64,000 bases of DNA from Chrysoporthe austroafricana (lineage: Eukaryota > Ascomycota > Sordariomycetes > Diaporthales > Cryphonectriaceae). Made by a program: the position numbers and the translations under genes. The notes beneath the pieces were generated by a model. That model ran no database searches. It saw nothing but the letters and a program-made list of their open reading frames with translations, and was not told where the DNA came from. The DNA lies in assembly GCA_001051155.2 (NCBI GenBank), contig JYIP02000001.1, positions 5,704,001 to 5,768,000 on the forward strand, read 5' to 3'. Shown here piece by piece: positions 45,666 through 57,097 of this stretch. Within the stretch, counting starts at the first letter, position 1, and every line of letters begins with the position of its first letter.

Positions 45666-46703
45666 AGCGTGACCCCCCGCAACTTTGCGAGCGGGAGCAG
45701 AGCACGCAGATCGGGGGACATTATGAGGATCGCGCCTCGCGGGGGGGGGCGCTCTCTCATGGCACGTTGGCGAGGAAAAGGTGGGTGGCCCTCTGGGCCG
45801 GAGCAATCCCTCCGGACCATGTCAACGCCGACAGAGCACTGGGGCCACGACGGCCAGGGCGAGGTCCCCGATTTGCGAGCTCGTACTGGTACGTGGCGGG
45901 ACTCCCGCTCGGCTTCCGCCCTCAGTCTCCCACGCGAGGCGGAGAGGAGAGGACGCAGAGGAGCCCGCGCGCCTCCTCGCCCCAGGGGCCCGCTCACCGG
46001 AGCCTGCATTGGGCGAGGGAGGAAGGACATGGGCTCGCGCTCGGCTCGGGCCCTGCCCATGACTCGGACGGCAGCATGCTGGCTGTGGTGTCATCTCTGC
46101 AGCCGCGGTCGGTATCAACAGCCAAGTACCATGCATGTCCTGCAGGCGTGATGCGAGGGGAGCGGCGCGCAGACGAGGGGGGACGGGGTAAGATGCAGCG
46201 AGAGCCCGCAGGTCCAAGGCACGGCGCCGTCGTTGTCCTCTTCCTGCAGGTGAGACGAGATCCCCGGCTGCCGAAGCATCCACGGTTGCGAGACGGGTCG
46301 GCTTCCAGATCCGTGCATGCCGACGGCGAAGAGAGAGCCTCCGCCCTGGGCCGTGATCCGCTGTCCTTGATCTGAGAAACGGAGAGCCGGATATGAGTAC
46401 CACAACGGCCATGGCTAAGACATCAAGGAGGGCTTGGAGCACCAGGCAAGGCGTCATCCAAAGGCAAGACCTGGGCGAGGTGGACACAGCACGCACGGAA
46501 CAGGATCCGGCCTTACCATTGACATCTAGATATCTGCAGTGAGATCTTGGATCTCGGAACCCCTCTCACATTACCCATTGCAGCCCGAGCTGCTACCTCG
46601 CCCCCTATTATTACTTGTACAGTCTATCCTATCTATGGCCAGCTCTTGGAAACCGTTACTCGTCCAGGGTGGGTGACATCCGGCTCCCAACACTCAGCAC
46701 GCT
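45666..46703. other. Intergenic, about 1 kb
   Basis: Between the start of the uncertain minus-strand gene and the end of the MFS gene. ORFs of 70-220 codons overlap on both strands without gene-like codon use. No repeat or RNA gene was seen. Confidence 0.45.
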
Positions 46704-48615
46704 CTAGGCATGTTGTGCCGGAGCCTGAACATCACTCGCCCCGGCCCCAGCAGGCTTCTTCTTGATACTCACCCAGCTCAGGCCCAGAGCCGCGACGAAT
46801 GCCGCCCCCGCGCAGGCCACGGTGATGTAATACGTGTTCTTCAGCCCGGCCAGGTAGGCCTCCAGCACGGCCGTAGTGTACTGCTCCATGTGCATCGACC
46901 GGAGGATCTCCTTCACCTGGTCCGCGCCCGAGTTGATGAAAATCTCCGGGTCCAGGCCGGGCGCGTCGCGCTCCACGCCCCCGATGAGGCCGTTTTGGAA
47001 GACCGTCTGCGCCACGGCGACGAAGATCGCCCCGCCGAAGGACTGGAAGAACTGGACGCACGCCGTGGCCACCGGGATATCCTCGGGCGGCAGCACCGCC
47101 TGCACCACCAGGATGCCCAGCTGGAAGCCGACGCCGATGCCCAGCCCCGCCAGCACCTGGTACCCCAGCCAGATCCCGATGGGCGAGTCCAGCGTGAACG
47201 TCGTGATCATGCCGGCGCCGACCGTGAACAGGACCATGCTCGGGAGCACGATAGGGTTGTAGTAGCCGATCGCCGTGATGAGCCCGCCGCTCAGGATGGA
47301 CATCAGGACCGTGGCGAGGAGCAGGGGGAGGAGCTTGATGCCGGCCTGCACGGCGCTGTCGCCCTGGATGGCCTGGAAGTACAGCGAGAGATAGTAGATG
47401 AGCGGGAAGAAGGCCGCCCCGAAGAAGCCCGAGAACAGCATGGCGCAGAGGACGTTCCGGTTCTTGAAGAAGCGCGGCGGGAGCGTGCCGTCGTCGCCCC
47501 TCCAGAACTGGATCCCGATGAAGGCAGCCATGAGGACACCAGACCCGACGAAGAGGCCGATGATCCGCGAGTTGCTCCAGGCGTACTGCGTGCCGCCCCA
47601 CTGGAGGGCCAGCAGGAGGCAGATGACCGCGGGGATGAGGGTGGCCGTCCCCAGGAGGTCAAGCTTCAGGAGTTTCTCGCGCAGGCCATTGCCCTGCTTT
47701 CTCTGGCCTTTGACATGGAGGAAGAACAGGATGGCCACCACGGTTACTCCTCCGATAGGGAGGTCTGAGAGACGTCAGTTCGCTGTGTCTGAGCCGAAGG
47801 TATCCCTTTCTCTTTCTTCACGAATGCGCCTTCCAGGTGGCTACCCTAAACGGCAAGAATAAAATGGATACTGACTTATGTAGAAACACCATCTCCAAGT
47901 GATATGATCAGTGAATGCACCTCCTAGACTGTGTTTTTCGATCATGCGTTAGAATCCTCTTCCAGAAGCTAAGAAGGACTGCTTACAGAGGGCCGGCGAC
48001 GCTTGCGATTCCCCACATGCCTCCGATGAGGCCAAACGCAAGCGGCCTTTGCCTGAGCGGAAGGGTGTATGCCAGGATCACGATGGCCCCGGAGAACAGG
48101 CCAGCGGTCCCCATGCCGGCGACAGCGCGGCCCACGATGAAGGCGGTCGAGGTCGGCGCCGTCGCGCACACCAGGGAGCCGATCTCGAAGACGACCACCG
48201 CGCAGATGTAGACGATCTTGACGGAGAAGCTGTTGTAGAGCTTGCCGTACAGCGGCTGGAGCGCTGTCGTCGTGAGGAGATAGGCGCTGGCGTACCAGCC
48301 GATGTCTTTGACCGAGTCGAACTGCGCCGTGATGGCGCCCAGGGCCGGGGCGATGATGGTCTGGTCGAGCGCGACGAGGAATATGGACAGGCAGAGGGAG
48401 ACAATGATGAGAACCCTCGTCGGGCCACTAGGATAGATGATCTCGTTGTCTACCCCCGGAGCCGGTTTCTGACCGTCTGATTCTATCCCCGTCTTCGAGT
48501 CGTGTCCAGCCGGGTCGGGGAAGCCGTTGCAGGCCCGCTTCCCATCGTCCTCCGTTGCTGTGTCCATCGATATTTGTGAGGCCTTCTCGGCCTCTAGAGC
48601 CGATGTCGAAGTCAT
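46704..48615 (-). CDS. Major facilitator superfamily exporter, 14-TM (DHA2) type
   Basis: Plasma-membrane proton-driven exporter of drugs or metabolites, by family. Minus-strand exons 48615-47987, 47928-47876 and 47764-46704 give 580 aa. The joins restore [20 protein letters not shown] and YINLPIGGVTV, the conserved motif C region and the loop after it. The N-terminal 70 residues are hydrophilic. TM1 contains LDQTIIAPALGAI, the DHA2 signature at the end of TM1, and the loop after TM2 has the motif A-like LYGKLYNSF. Later segments such as FFGAAFFPLIYYLSLYFQAI and FQSFGGAIFVAVAQTVFQNG match 14-TM drug exporters, including those found in toxin clusters. No biosynthetic genes lie next to it, so the substrate cannot be inferred. 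The start codon is the first ATG; an upstream in-frame GTG is ignored. Confidence 0.93.
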
Positions 48616-49809
48616 CGCCACAGCCCACCGGAGATTCCAAATAGGCAGGACGCCCTAAAAGAAAGGTCTCCTCGGTCCTGATGTCCCACGGTTTTCTTTC
48701 AGGCGACAGATCGAAAGGTCACAGAAAGGCCGGGACGAATGACGAAATACCGCTTGGCACGGTAGGCAAGAATTCCAACGTGGGCGCAACGCTCGCCTGG
48801 GGCCTTTCGAGTTTATATATGACGCACACGATGAGATGTGTGCGCACACACGAGGCGGGAATATCGTGAGTCTGCTGCGACAAAGACATCAGCCCAGAAG
48901 CTTTCACGCTCAAGCTGTCGCTCTTACTCATGGCTGGAACGCCTCGGACTCGATGTTGAGCCGCGTCCCGTGCCGACTTGGGATGGTTTCTTTTGGTAGA
49001 CAATCTCGCCTCCCCATGGGGACAGCGATTTATCCTTAAACGTCTTAAGGCGTTATCGTAGCCCCGAGCCTAGGATCTTGTAGTGCAGGCAGGAGGCGGC
49101 CACGCCCGCGCAGAGGACATGAGGTGGGGATGTCCCGTCCCGGGTGGCCTTCCGCAGCGATCCTTTGTGCTGGTAAGCGCCGCTATTGGCAGATCTCATT
49201 GCGATCGGTCTCGGCGATCTTAGCTTTACCGAGAGCCCCTGTCTCCCAGTCGACGGCCGCGGTGGCTACGGTCTGTTGGGATAGGAGAAGACAGTGGCGC
49301 CGGCTGAGGTGATACTACTTGCAGAGTTGTCCATCGTAGAACCACGCTTAGGCAGTGAGAACAACTCATCCATGGACGCTTTCCGGGCTTCACGAACCGA
49401 CGGGCCGATGTCCATCGACTACGAGACCAGGCATCTATCCGCTGTGGGATAGGTATCTCTATATGAATATGGTTCGTGCCGCCTCATAGGGTGGTTTCTA
49501 CGTGGTACGGATAGCCTTCTGTGGATCGCCTTATGGATCAATTGACCCATAGATTCCCGAAAAAAAAAAAAAAGACTTGATCTTCCCTGTCATGAGTAGT
49601 CATTCCGACCAGGGCAAAGCATAATATCTTGTCGTGCTGATGTCTCCAGAGAGCTCGGGCAGCGGGTTGTTGGGGCGGACGAACCACAAATGCGCTTACT
49701 TGTGGTTTGCACTCCGGTCTAGGGTAGGACCGAAGGAGCGGAAGCGAGAGCGCCACGCTGATGCGAACACGGCAAAGCAGTAAGCGGCTCGTGGCACACC
49801 GAATCTCTT
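48616..49809. other. Intergenic between MFS exporter and NRAMP genes
   Basis: Promoter of the MFS gene and 3' UTR of the NRAMP gene. It includes a 15-nt A homopolymer near 49.56 kb. No gene was seen. Confidence 0.5.
48813..48820 (-). promoter_or_regulatory. Possible TATA box of the MFS exporter gene
   Basis: On the minus strand the sequence reads ATATATAA about 200 nt before the ATG at 48615, within an otherwise GC-rich stretch. Distance and orientation fit a fungal TATA element. Confidence 0.4.
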
Positions 49810-51816
49810 TTATTCCTTTCCTAGACCGAGTAATACCAAGTTGGCTACATTCATGGCTGCGATTACCAACCAGACCAATACAGATATGATGACGACCGGT
49901 ATCGAGTTGGCCATCTTTACATTCTCCCGCCCAGCAGAAGCGGAGACTGTTACCGTCATCGTAGCCAGGCCCGAGGGGTCCTCGTCGTCATCCACCACCG
50001 CAGTCCGTGCCCGTCCGACGCTAACTTTCATGTACTTGCTCATGCAGGTAAAATAGATCAACGGCGCGGAGACAAAGGGGAGCACGACGCTCAAGGCCAC
50101 CTGCGAGCCGTTCAGGGCCGCATCGAGGCCCGCCCGCCCAACGGCACCGGCGATGATGATGCTGGGTGTGATGCTGATCGACCGCGTCATCAGCCGCCGC
50201 AGCCAGGGACGCATGTGCCAGTCCAGGGCGCCCTCGCTGACCATCTGGCCCGCTATGGTGCAGACGATGCCTGCAGAGAGGCCCGACAACAGTAGTGCCA
50301 GCGCGAAGAGGATGCCGGCGCCCTTGCCCAAGGTCCGCGCCAGGAGGCCGTGGATGGCGAAGATGTCGGAGCCTTGGGCCTCTTCTGAGCCGTACAGCGA
50401 TGCGCCCGCGATGATGAGAATGGCTGAGTTGATGAAGAGCGCAAAGGTGAAGAGGGAGACGGTCAACTCGGTGATGGAGTATTTCCAGCAGTGCCGGATC
50501 GCCGCCAGGGACGGGATATAGGTGATTTTGTCCGATTCCTCGGTTCCCGGTCTGTCGGCGGGCTGAAGCCCTTTCTTGACATCATATTCCCTCAGTCGGG
50601 ATTGGGGCATGCCCGAGCCCAGATACAGACTGTGTGGCATGACTGTGGCCCCAAGTATCCCACACGCTTGGTATAGGCCCTGCTGCTGGACGATGGCAGC
50701 GGACGGAAGGTATCCGCGGAAGACCTCACCCACGGTCGTGCTGCGGATGAAAGACATCTGGATGCAGAAGCAGACGACCACGGCCAGCACCAGGGCGACG
50801 ACGAAGGCCTCGAAGGCCCGCAGCCCGCGCATCGAGCCCTTCGGGTTGTAGAACAGCAGGATGATCATGACGTCGAGGATAGAGATGGCACAACCCGCTA
50901 ACAGTGGTATCTGTGGTATGAGGAGGTTGATGGCAATAGCCGTGCCGATGACCTAGGACAATTTTTAGCACGATGCAGCATTTTACCGGGGAATTGTCAA
51001 GATCGAGCCCTCTGCGAGAAGCATCTGACTCACCTCTGCTATGTCAGTCGCGATGATGGCAACCTCGGCCATGATGTATAGGATGAAGTTGAGCCATTTT
51101 GGGAGAAAGGCCCGGCAGGCTTCTGCAAGATTCAAGCCGGTGACAGTGCCCAGCTTGATGCAGAGACCTTGCAGCAAGATAGCAAACAAGTTGCTGAGGA
51201 GAACTATGAATAGCAACTGAAACCTGTAAGACGCGCCGGCACTGATATCAGTTGCGTAATTCCCAGGGTCAACTGGGTGAGTGTTAGCCTCTCCCATCAA
51301 GCAAGGAGGTCAGAAGGGAAGTGAGAGGACCAAGACATCGGGAGACCTACTGTAGGCGACGGCTATCATGAAACCAGGTCCGACAAACTTGGCAAACGTG
51401 GCGATAGCATGTCCTGCCCGGTTCAGCGGCGAGCGCTGGACAGGCCCATCGCCAGACGCCGGAGCATCTCGTGGGGGACCCCGCAGGACGTTGTTGATTC
51501 TCGACAAGCCTAATTCGAGCGATCGAGGCGGGGATACACGGGGGGGAGACCCCGTGCCTGCTGGAGGCGGATCGCTCGCGGGTGCTTCATGCGAATGATG
51601 AGGGCTCGCCGCCTCGAACCGCTCTGCTACGGTGCCAGTGGGAGATGCGGCCTGGTGCAGCTCGCTCGGGCCGCGAGCCGTACCGCCCGAATTGTCTGTC
51701 CTGCGCTCATGAGGCTGCCGTGTCTCTGGTGAGCCACTTGGACGGTTCAAGTTCTGTTCGGCGGCGTCCTCACGAGGCGCATGCGGTGGTGTGGTGGGAG
51801 CTGAAGAGTCGTCCAT
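49810..51816 (-). CDS. NRAMP-family divalent metal (Mn/Fe) transporter, Smf-like
   Basis: Proton-coupled importer of Mn2+, Fe2+ and related ions. Minus-strand exons 51816-51351, 51272-51034 and 50952-49810 give 615 aa. The joins restore the core: AVAYIDPGNYATDI (DPGN motif at 157-160, TM1 metal site) and ATDIAEVIGTAIAINLL. The TM6 metal-site motif MPH is at 340-342 (ATVMPHSLYLGSG). The N-terminal 130 residues are Pro/Ser/Thr-rich and hydrophilic, longer than in yeast Smf1-3, and could hold regulatory ubiquitination or phosphorylation sites. At least ten hydrophobic segments follow. The last loop before the final TM is acidic (VVDDDEDPSG). Whether it serves the plasma membrane, endosome or vacuole cannot be told. 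Confidence 0.95.
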
Positions 51817-52881
51817 CCTGATCGCTATGTCGCAACGGCCACCCCGTTGCAATCTAGAGCCTTAGATCCTTGGCCTGACCTCAGCTCCATGAGACCGGTT
51901 CCGTCCCTACAGAATGTATGTGGCGAGAGGCGGGAACGCAGTGGTGTGGGTTGACTGGGTAGCGAGTGGTCAGAGGGAGCAAGAGTCACTACAGGCGGAG
52001 AAATGTCTGACTCTGGGGTGCAGTGGATGACGAGCGGCCCACCTAGGGGTCTAGACGAGGCGCAGTGCAAACATGGGTTTGTCGCTTGAGTACCCTGATG
52101 GCTCTGAAAGGGCGACAGGACACGGACGTCTCCAGATTCCCAGCCATTCTCACCATGAGGAGAGAAGTCGGCAGATGGCTCTGCCGCAGGACTTCCGGGG
52201 TAGAGAAGATTAAAATACTATGTGAGTATACGAGTAGTTTGGGCGTCCAGGCGGGGGATGGGCCATCACCACGTAAAAATCCCGGGTCCGCTGCGCTCCT
52301 AGCGCATCATAGTCTGTTTCTATTACGGTTTATACGATCCCCAGCAGTCAAATGCCGTCCCCAGCCCCGCCGTGCATGAGCTTGACATCCCGGGTATTTT
52401 TCTTTGCCGAGAATTCCACTCGCGCCCATACGCTGAGTGCCCACATGTCCGTCGTTCGGGCGGTGCTGTCTTTAGGTATGCAGTTTGCATACTTACAGCA
52501 CTATGGTTAGTTATAGCGTGGGAACGGTCCGGCTCCGGACTAAGGGGCCGCGGCCACGACCAGGACGGTGGGCCGGTGCACTCCCGCATGCAGGACCAAG
52601 ACGAGAGAGTTTTGTCTACGGTACAAGCCTCAACTTCGTTCGACCTATCTGTCGCCATTCCGGCATGTTTCAGCCGCCCATCCCCCGTGTTCCTCTCAAC
52701 GCCCCCGACAACACCTGTATCCCAGAGACTCGTATGATTCAAACCATCCCAAATGCATGCTCTCGGATGCGTCATATGCCACGGTACAGACGCCTCGCAG
52801 ACACGCCCGCTATCACCAAACACCTCGCCCCAACTCCGTCGTGCAACATGCATCCGCCCTCCCTGACATGATGGCGCGGAG
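51817..52881. other. Intergenic between NRAMP and Opi3-like genes
   Basis: Same-strand neighbours, so it holds the NRAMP promoter and the Opi3-like 3' UTR. No gene, repeat or RNA was seen. Confidence 0.5.
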
Positions 52882-53734
52882 CTACAGCTCCTTCTTGCCC
52901 TCCGGCTCCTTCCCAGCAGCCCTCTGCGCGTCCCGCCTCTCGTAGATGCCCGCCGTGAAGGGATTCTCGTACTGCAAAGCGATTAGGTACACCACCAGCA
53001 CCCACCCGGTCAGCAGTATGCCTGCCGGCTTGCCGTACAACAGCGCCGAGCCCAGGAAGCTCATGGTGGAGCCGTAGTACATGGGCGCATCGCAGACATT
53101 GAAGGGAAACCCGGTGACGATGTTGTCCATCAGGATGCCAAAGTAGTCGCCCAGGAAGGTGCCGGTGATGCCCAGGGCGTACGTGGACGTGATGACCAGG
53201 ACATTGCCACACGCGATCAGGGTATATCCGAGGTATTTAGCCGCGTCGGTCTCGAGGAGGGGGTGTGAGGGCTGGTGGCGCAGGGCTCGCTCGTAGAGGA
53301 AGTCACGGAAGAGACCGAGGGAGAAGATTGTGATGGCGAGGGCATAGCATGCTGTTTGGGCATTGCCCCCGAAGGCCTTGGTCATGAAGCGTGTGCGGTA
53401 TTCTGCCTCTGGGTTAGGCGGATCGGCTGCCGAGCACGTCGTGTGGGCAAATGTAGGGCACAAACTGACCTCGACGGGCGACGATGCTGGGGCCGGGACG
53501 ACGGGTCAGACACGCTGCCTCCATGGTTCTTCAACGAGGCGACACTCGAACCACTTACTTCCAGAACGTCGGGTTGAACGCGATAGCAGCAGCAGAGACT
53601 GGCGGGCCCTCTTGTCAGAGAGCCATTCCTGGAGACAACACTGTTTGTTCTGCAGGCTGGGGGGGGACAGGCGCACTGAATAGGCTCGTCTGGCCGAGAT
53701 CCACCAGCTGGTGTTCTTGATGGATGAGTGCCAT
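52882..53734 (-). CDS. Phospholipid N-methyltransferase (Opi3-like)
   Basis: ER enzyme that uses AdoMet to methylate phosphatidyl-N-methylethanolamine in the last steps to phosphatidylcholine. Minus-strand exons 53734-53677, 53598-53559, 53486-53470 and 53408-52882 give 213 aa (yeast Opi3 is 206). Exon 3 is only 17 nt. The joins give QTSLFISAAAIAFNPTFWN, then IVARREAEYRTRF, matching the conserved NPxFWNxxAR.EY.T block. Downstream are the family motifs: GNVLVITSTYALGITGTFLGDYFG (AdoMet-binding region, written here as two overlapping parts, GNVLVITSTYALG and GITGTFLGDYFG), MYYGSTMSFLGSALLYGKPAG and the ENPFTAGIY C-terminal motif. The last residues are Lys/Glu-rich. Four hydrophobic segments are visible. 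Divergent from the spermidine-synthase-like gene. Confidence 0.93.
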
Positions 53735-54344
53735 CTTTACTTCAGAGTACTGCGATTGATCCGTCCGACGACAAGAGACCGAAAATTGGGTGCGAGGACC
53801 TTGGGAGGGAGATGACCGTACTAGACAGGACGGAACAGGAGACAGCTGCCAGAGCTCCCCTCCCGGAAGATTTACGTCACATGCGATTCGACTCGATGCT
53901 GGGGTTGAGCTTCCCCCAAGCAGCACTAGCTCCAGAGTCTGGCGTTCCGGTATGCCAGCGGTAGCCGCTCACGCCGTTGAAGTGCCCAGGGGGTGGGGGG
54001 CCCTGGAGGGGCTTCCCCTGGGGCGCCCTCGAACCCTGTACCGAGCAGCCTCGTTTCTCAACCTAACTTTAGCTGTTTCAACCCCCATGGAGCGACAGGG
54101 GTTGAGAACAGCTTGGACAGGCCACCTGCGTCCAGTCTGGTGGCAGTATCACATCCTCACCATCTCACACCTACGAACGTGTCTAGCGACGGGGGCAGCT
54201 GGGCTGCATCTTGGCAATAGTTCTTTGCATATTTCAAATCTTCTGTACATATTTGCCATTCACTGTCGCTGCATTCATCGCCGCCTTCGCGCCACAGAAG
54301 CCTTGCTCTCATCCGGGGACGGAAAGGACTCGCTCTGCCTTGTC
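53735..54344. other. Divergent promoter region
   Basis: About 610 nt between the Opi3-like gene (-) and the spermidine-synthase-like gene (+), serving as both promoters. The + frame is open back to 53790 but has no gene-like codon use there. Confidence 0.5.
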
Positions 54345-56210
54345 ATGCCACCTAGGAAGCCGGCCAAGAAGGCCAAACAGGCCACCGTGACGGAAGTTAA
54401 CTCCTCCTTCACGCAGGAGGCTTTCGAGAAAGAGCTGAAGGACCTGAGGTCCAAGGCCAAGGAGGAGACATGGGCCAGGTGGGGCCAAGAGCAGGCGGCC
54501 GTCTACCTCAAGTCGCTCGTCCTGGTTGCCTTGGTCGCGATCTACGCCAACGTCTCTGAGCTCACATTATCGCCCGTCTACGGCTCGATACCGGTATCGT
54601 TATGGCACAACAGACTCACCATGGCCGCCCTCTTCGTCGGATGGGCCTGTAACCTGCACCTCGGCCGCCTGGTGCCCATCAAGCTCTCTTATCTGCTGCC
54701 CATCATCGCATTCTACATCCCCACCGTTCAGTTCTATCTCTTCAAGATCAGCGGGACCTTGACGGCTTACCAGGGGCCATTCATCACCGAGCTCCTGACA
54801 GTCGTCCCTCTCATAATATTCTCGGTGGCCTGTACCGCCAACTATCTGGAGGGCGCTGACTTGTCCGGCCTCCCGAGCTTCATCCGTGATGCTGCCCCCG
54901 GTATCACCTCGTACGGGTACTACAAGCTCGTCGAGTCCGTCTCCGGGAAGCTGTTGGGACAGTACGTTGGCCAGACGGTCTTCTGGACCCGTATCATGTT
55001 GGAAACAATCCTCAGCGCATCCTACGCGCTGTTCGCGCCTTCCAAGTATCTAGTACTGGCTCTCCCGGCGCTGTTGCACACAGCCTTTCTCAACACGCAT
55101 GTCATGACGCCCATGGCAGCGCGGTCTCTCAACGGCACCTTGGCGGCAGACAAGTGGCTGCTCGTGGACAGGAAGGAGTCAACCACGGGCTACATTTCTG
55201 TTGTCGACAGTCTTGAGAACGGGTACAGAGCGATGAGGGCTGACCACAGCCTTCTCGGGGGGGAGTGGATCCGCTTCAAGGGCAAGAGGGTTGCCGAGCC
55301 GATCTATGGGGTCTTTACTATGCTTGAAGCTGTGCGGCTCGTCGAGACTTCGGTGCCCATCCTGGACACCGAGGCAAAGGCACTCGTGATGTGAGTCTCC
55401 CCTCGGCCCCCTCTGCGATGGGAGCAAAGTCTGATCCGCCCTCTAGCGGTCTTGGAATTGGGACTCTTCCCGCAGCGCTCGTAGCCCACGGAGTCGACAC
55501 GACTGTGGTCGAGATTGACCCTGTGGTGCATGAGTTTGCAGCCAAATACTTCCAGCTGCCATCCAACCATACTCCAGTCATTGCCGATGCTATCACTTAT
55601 ACCGAAGAGCTCGTCAACAAGACAGACAGCAAGTTTGACTACATAGTGCACGACGTCTTCACAGGCGGGGCTGAGCCGGTGCCTCTTTTCACCTTGGAGT
55701 TCCTGCAGAACCTCAATTCTCTGCTGAAGCCGAATGGTGTGGTGGCAATTGTGAGAGACTCTCTGATGTGATGATTCAGGACGCTTGTGCTGACGTGACA
55801 CCCAGAATTACGCAGGGGATTTCATGCTCCCGCCCCCTAAAATTGTCGTCCAGACAATCCGTGAGGTCTTCCCCTCATGTCGCATCTATCGTGAAAACCC
55901 GCGCGACGACGCCGTCATCGAGAAAGAAAATCGCGACTTCACCAACATGGTCATCTTTTGTCTCAGGACGGACGAGCCTGTCAGGTTTCGCAAGGTCACC
56001 GCAGCGGACATGCTGCAGAGCCGCACGAGAGAGCTTTTCTTACCACCCAGGCACGAGGTGACGGACAAGGATTTCAGGGCCTCGGGTGAGGTTCAGACGT
56101 TGAGAAAGAACGACACGGCAGCGCTGGAGAAGTGGCACGAAAAAAGCGCTTTAGGACATTGGGAGGTCATGAGGACCGTGTTGCCCGATATTGTGTGGGA
56201 GAATTGGTGA
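54345..56210 (+). CDS. Membrane protein with C-terminal spermine/spermidine-synthase-like domain
   Basis: Exons 54345-55390, 55447-55750 and 55806-56210 give 584 aa. The joins restore ALVIGLGIGTLPAALVAHG and NGVVAINYAGDFMLPP. The start ATG at 54345 opens a basic N-terminus (MPPRKPAKKAKQ). Six to eight hydrophobic segments fill about residues 55-270. The C-terminal part is a Rossmann fold of the aminopropyltransferase type: glycine motif GLGIGTLPAA, acidic ligand in VVEIDPVVHEFAAKYF and YIVHDVFTGG. The polyamine-specific catalytic residues of true spermidine synthases are not obvious, and fungal spermidine synthases are soluble, so this is more likely an orphan methyltransferase or aminopropyltransferase-like membrane enzyme conserved in ascomycetes. 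Substrate unknown. Confidence 0.85.
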
Positions 56211-57097
56211 TGGGTGAGGAGTCTTTGGATAGATCTAATCTTGAGAAAGATACATTTAACAAAACTATAAAAAGGGTCTCTGTCAGTCCGGTCTGCTAGT
56301 GACGCCGTTTGCTGCCAACCATCGTGAGCTCTCCCGTATCTTGCCGGCTCAGGGCCAGACAATGTTCTGCGTATATGCGGTCACATGTCATACGGTGGAA
56401 TCAATCAAGCCGCCAGGAGGCTCTGACAGAGACGCAACAGTGCGACTGCAGCATCAATACGGTTCAGCCTAAGGTGAGGCGACAGTGAATACCATGTGAG
56501 ACCTTCACACCCGCCGCAAGTCGTGCTTATCAGCGATCAGCTGGCTCCAAAAGCAAGAAGCGAATCGATTGGAGATGTGGTGCAACGGTCAGAACAATCA
56601 GTTTCATTTTCCAATGAAATTGACTTCCTTGAGTTGAAAGCCTTTACCAGAGCCGCAGCATAATGTGGACTCAGCACCCTCGGTTCGATCACCCCCGGAG
56701 ACGAGACTTGGTCGGCCCTCAAGCTTCGCGCTGTGTGTTGGGAATGCCCCGTAATCCTATGACTAATAACAAGCAGGGTCAGTGGTGATTTTTTTGGTAT
56801 CTCATCTGGATTGTCCTTGGACGATGTTGTCCAGACGATGCAGCCACCTGAGGGTGTGAGGGGTGTCGTGACTGATGAAGGCAGGGAGGGTCAGGGCAGA
56901 TGATGCTGTCCCGACCAAACTTTCGCGGGTGACCCAGGTTTGAAAATCATGAGGTGGTCCACGGTTCAAATCCAGCTCTTGTCAAGATTTGCATGAATTT
57001 TGCGTTCCACACTGCCTGTCACCTGCGTCAAGAACCACCCCGGGTGTCCGTCCAAGCCTCTACCTGCGTGAACACCGCTGCATGGAACTGGACGTTC
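56211..57097. other. Intergenic, about 0.9 kb
   Basis: Lies between the 3' end of the spermidine-synthase-like gene and the broken PPOX-like gene. It contains an isolated tRNA B-box-like GGTTCAAATCC near 56963 without a foldable tRNA. No gene was seen. Confidence 0.5.

Noticed and set aside
46704..53734. A metabolite gene cluster made of the MFS exporter, NRAMP and Opi3-like genes
   Set aside because: They share a strand, but no polyketide synthase, peptide synthetase, terpene cyclase, tailoring enzyme or pathway regulator lies nearby.
53790..54344. Longer N-terminus for the spermidine-synthase-like protein starting at 53790
   Set aside because: The upstream frame is open by chance, lacks gene-like codon use and lies in the divergent promoter; the ATG at 54345 begins the basic N-terminus.
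56963..56973. GGTTCAAATCC resembling a tRNA B box
   Set aside because: The flanks do not form a T-arm stem and no A box, anticodon arm or acceptor stem fits on either strand.
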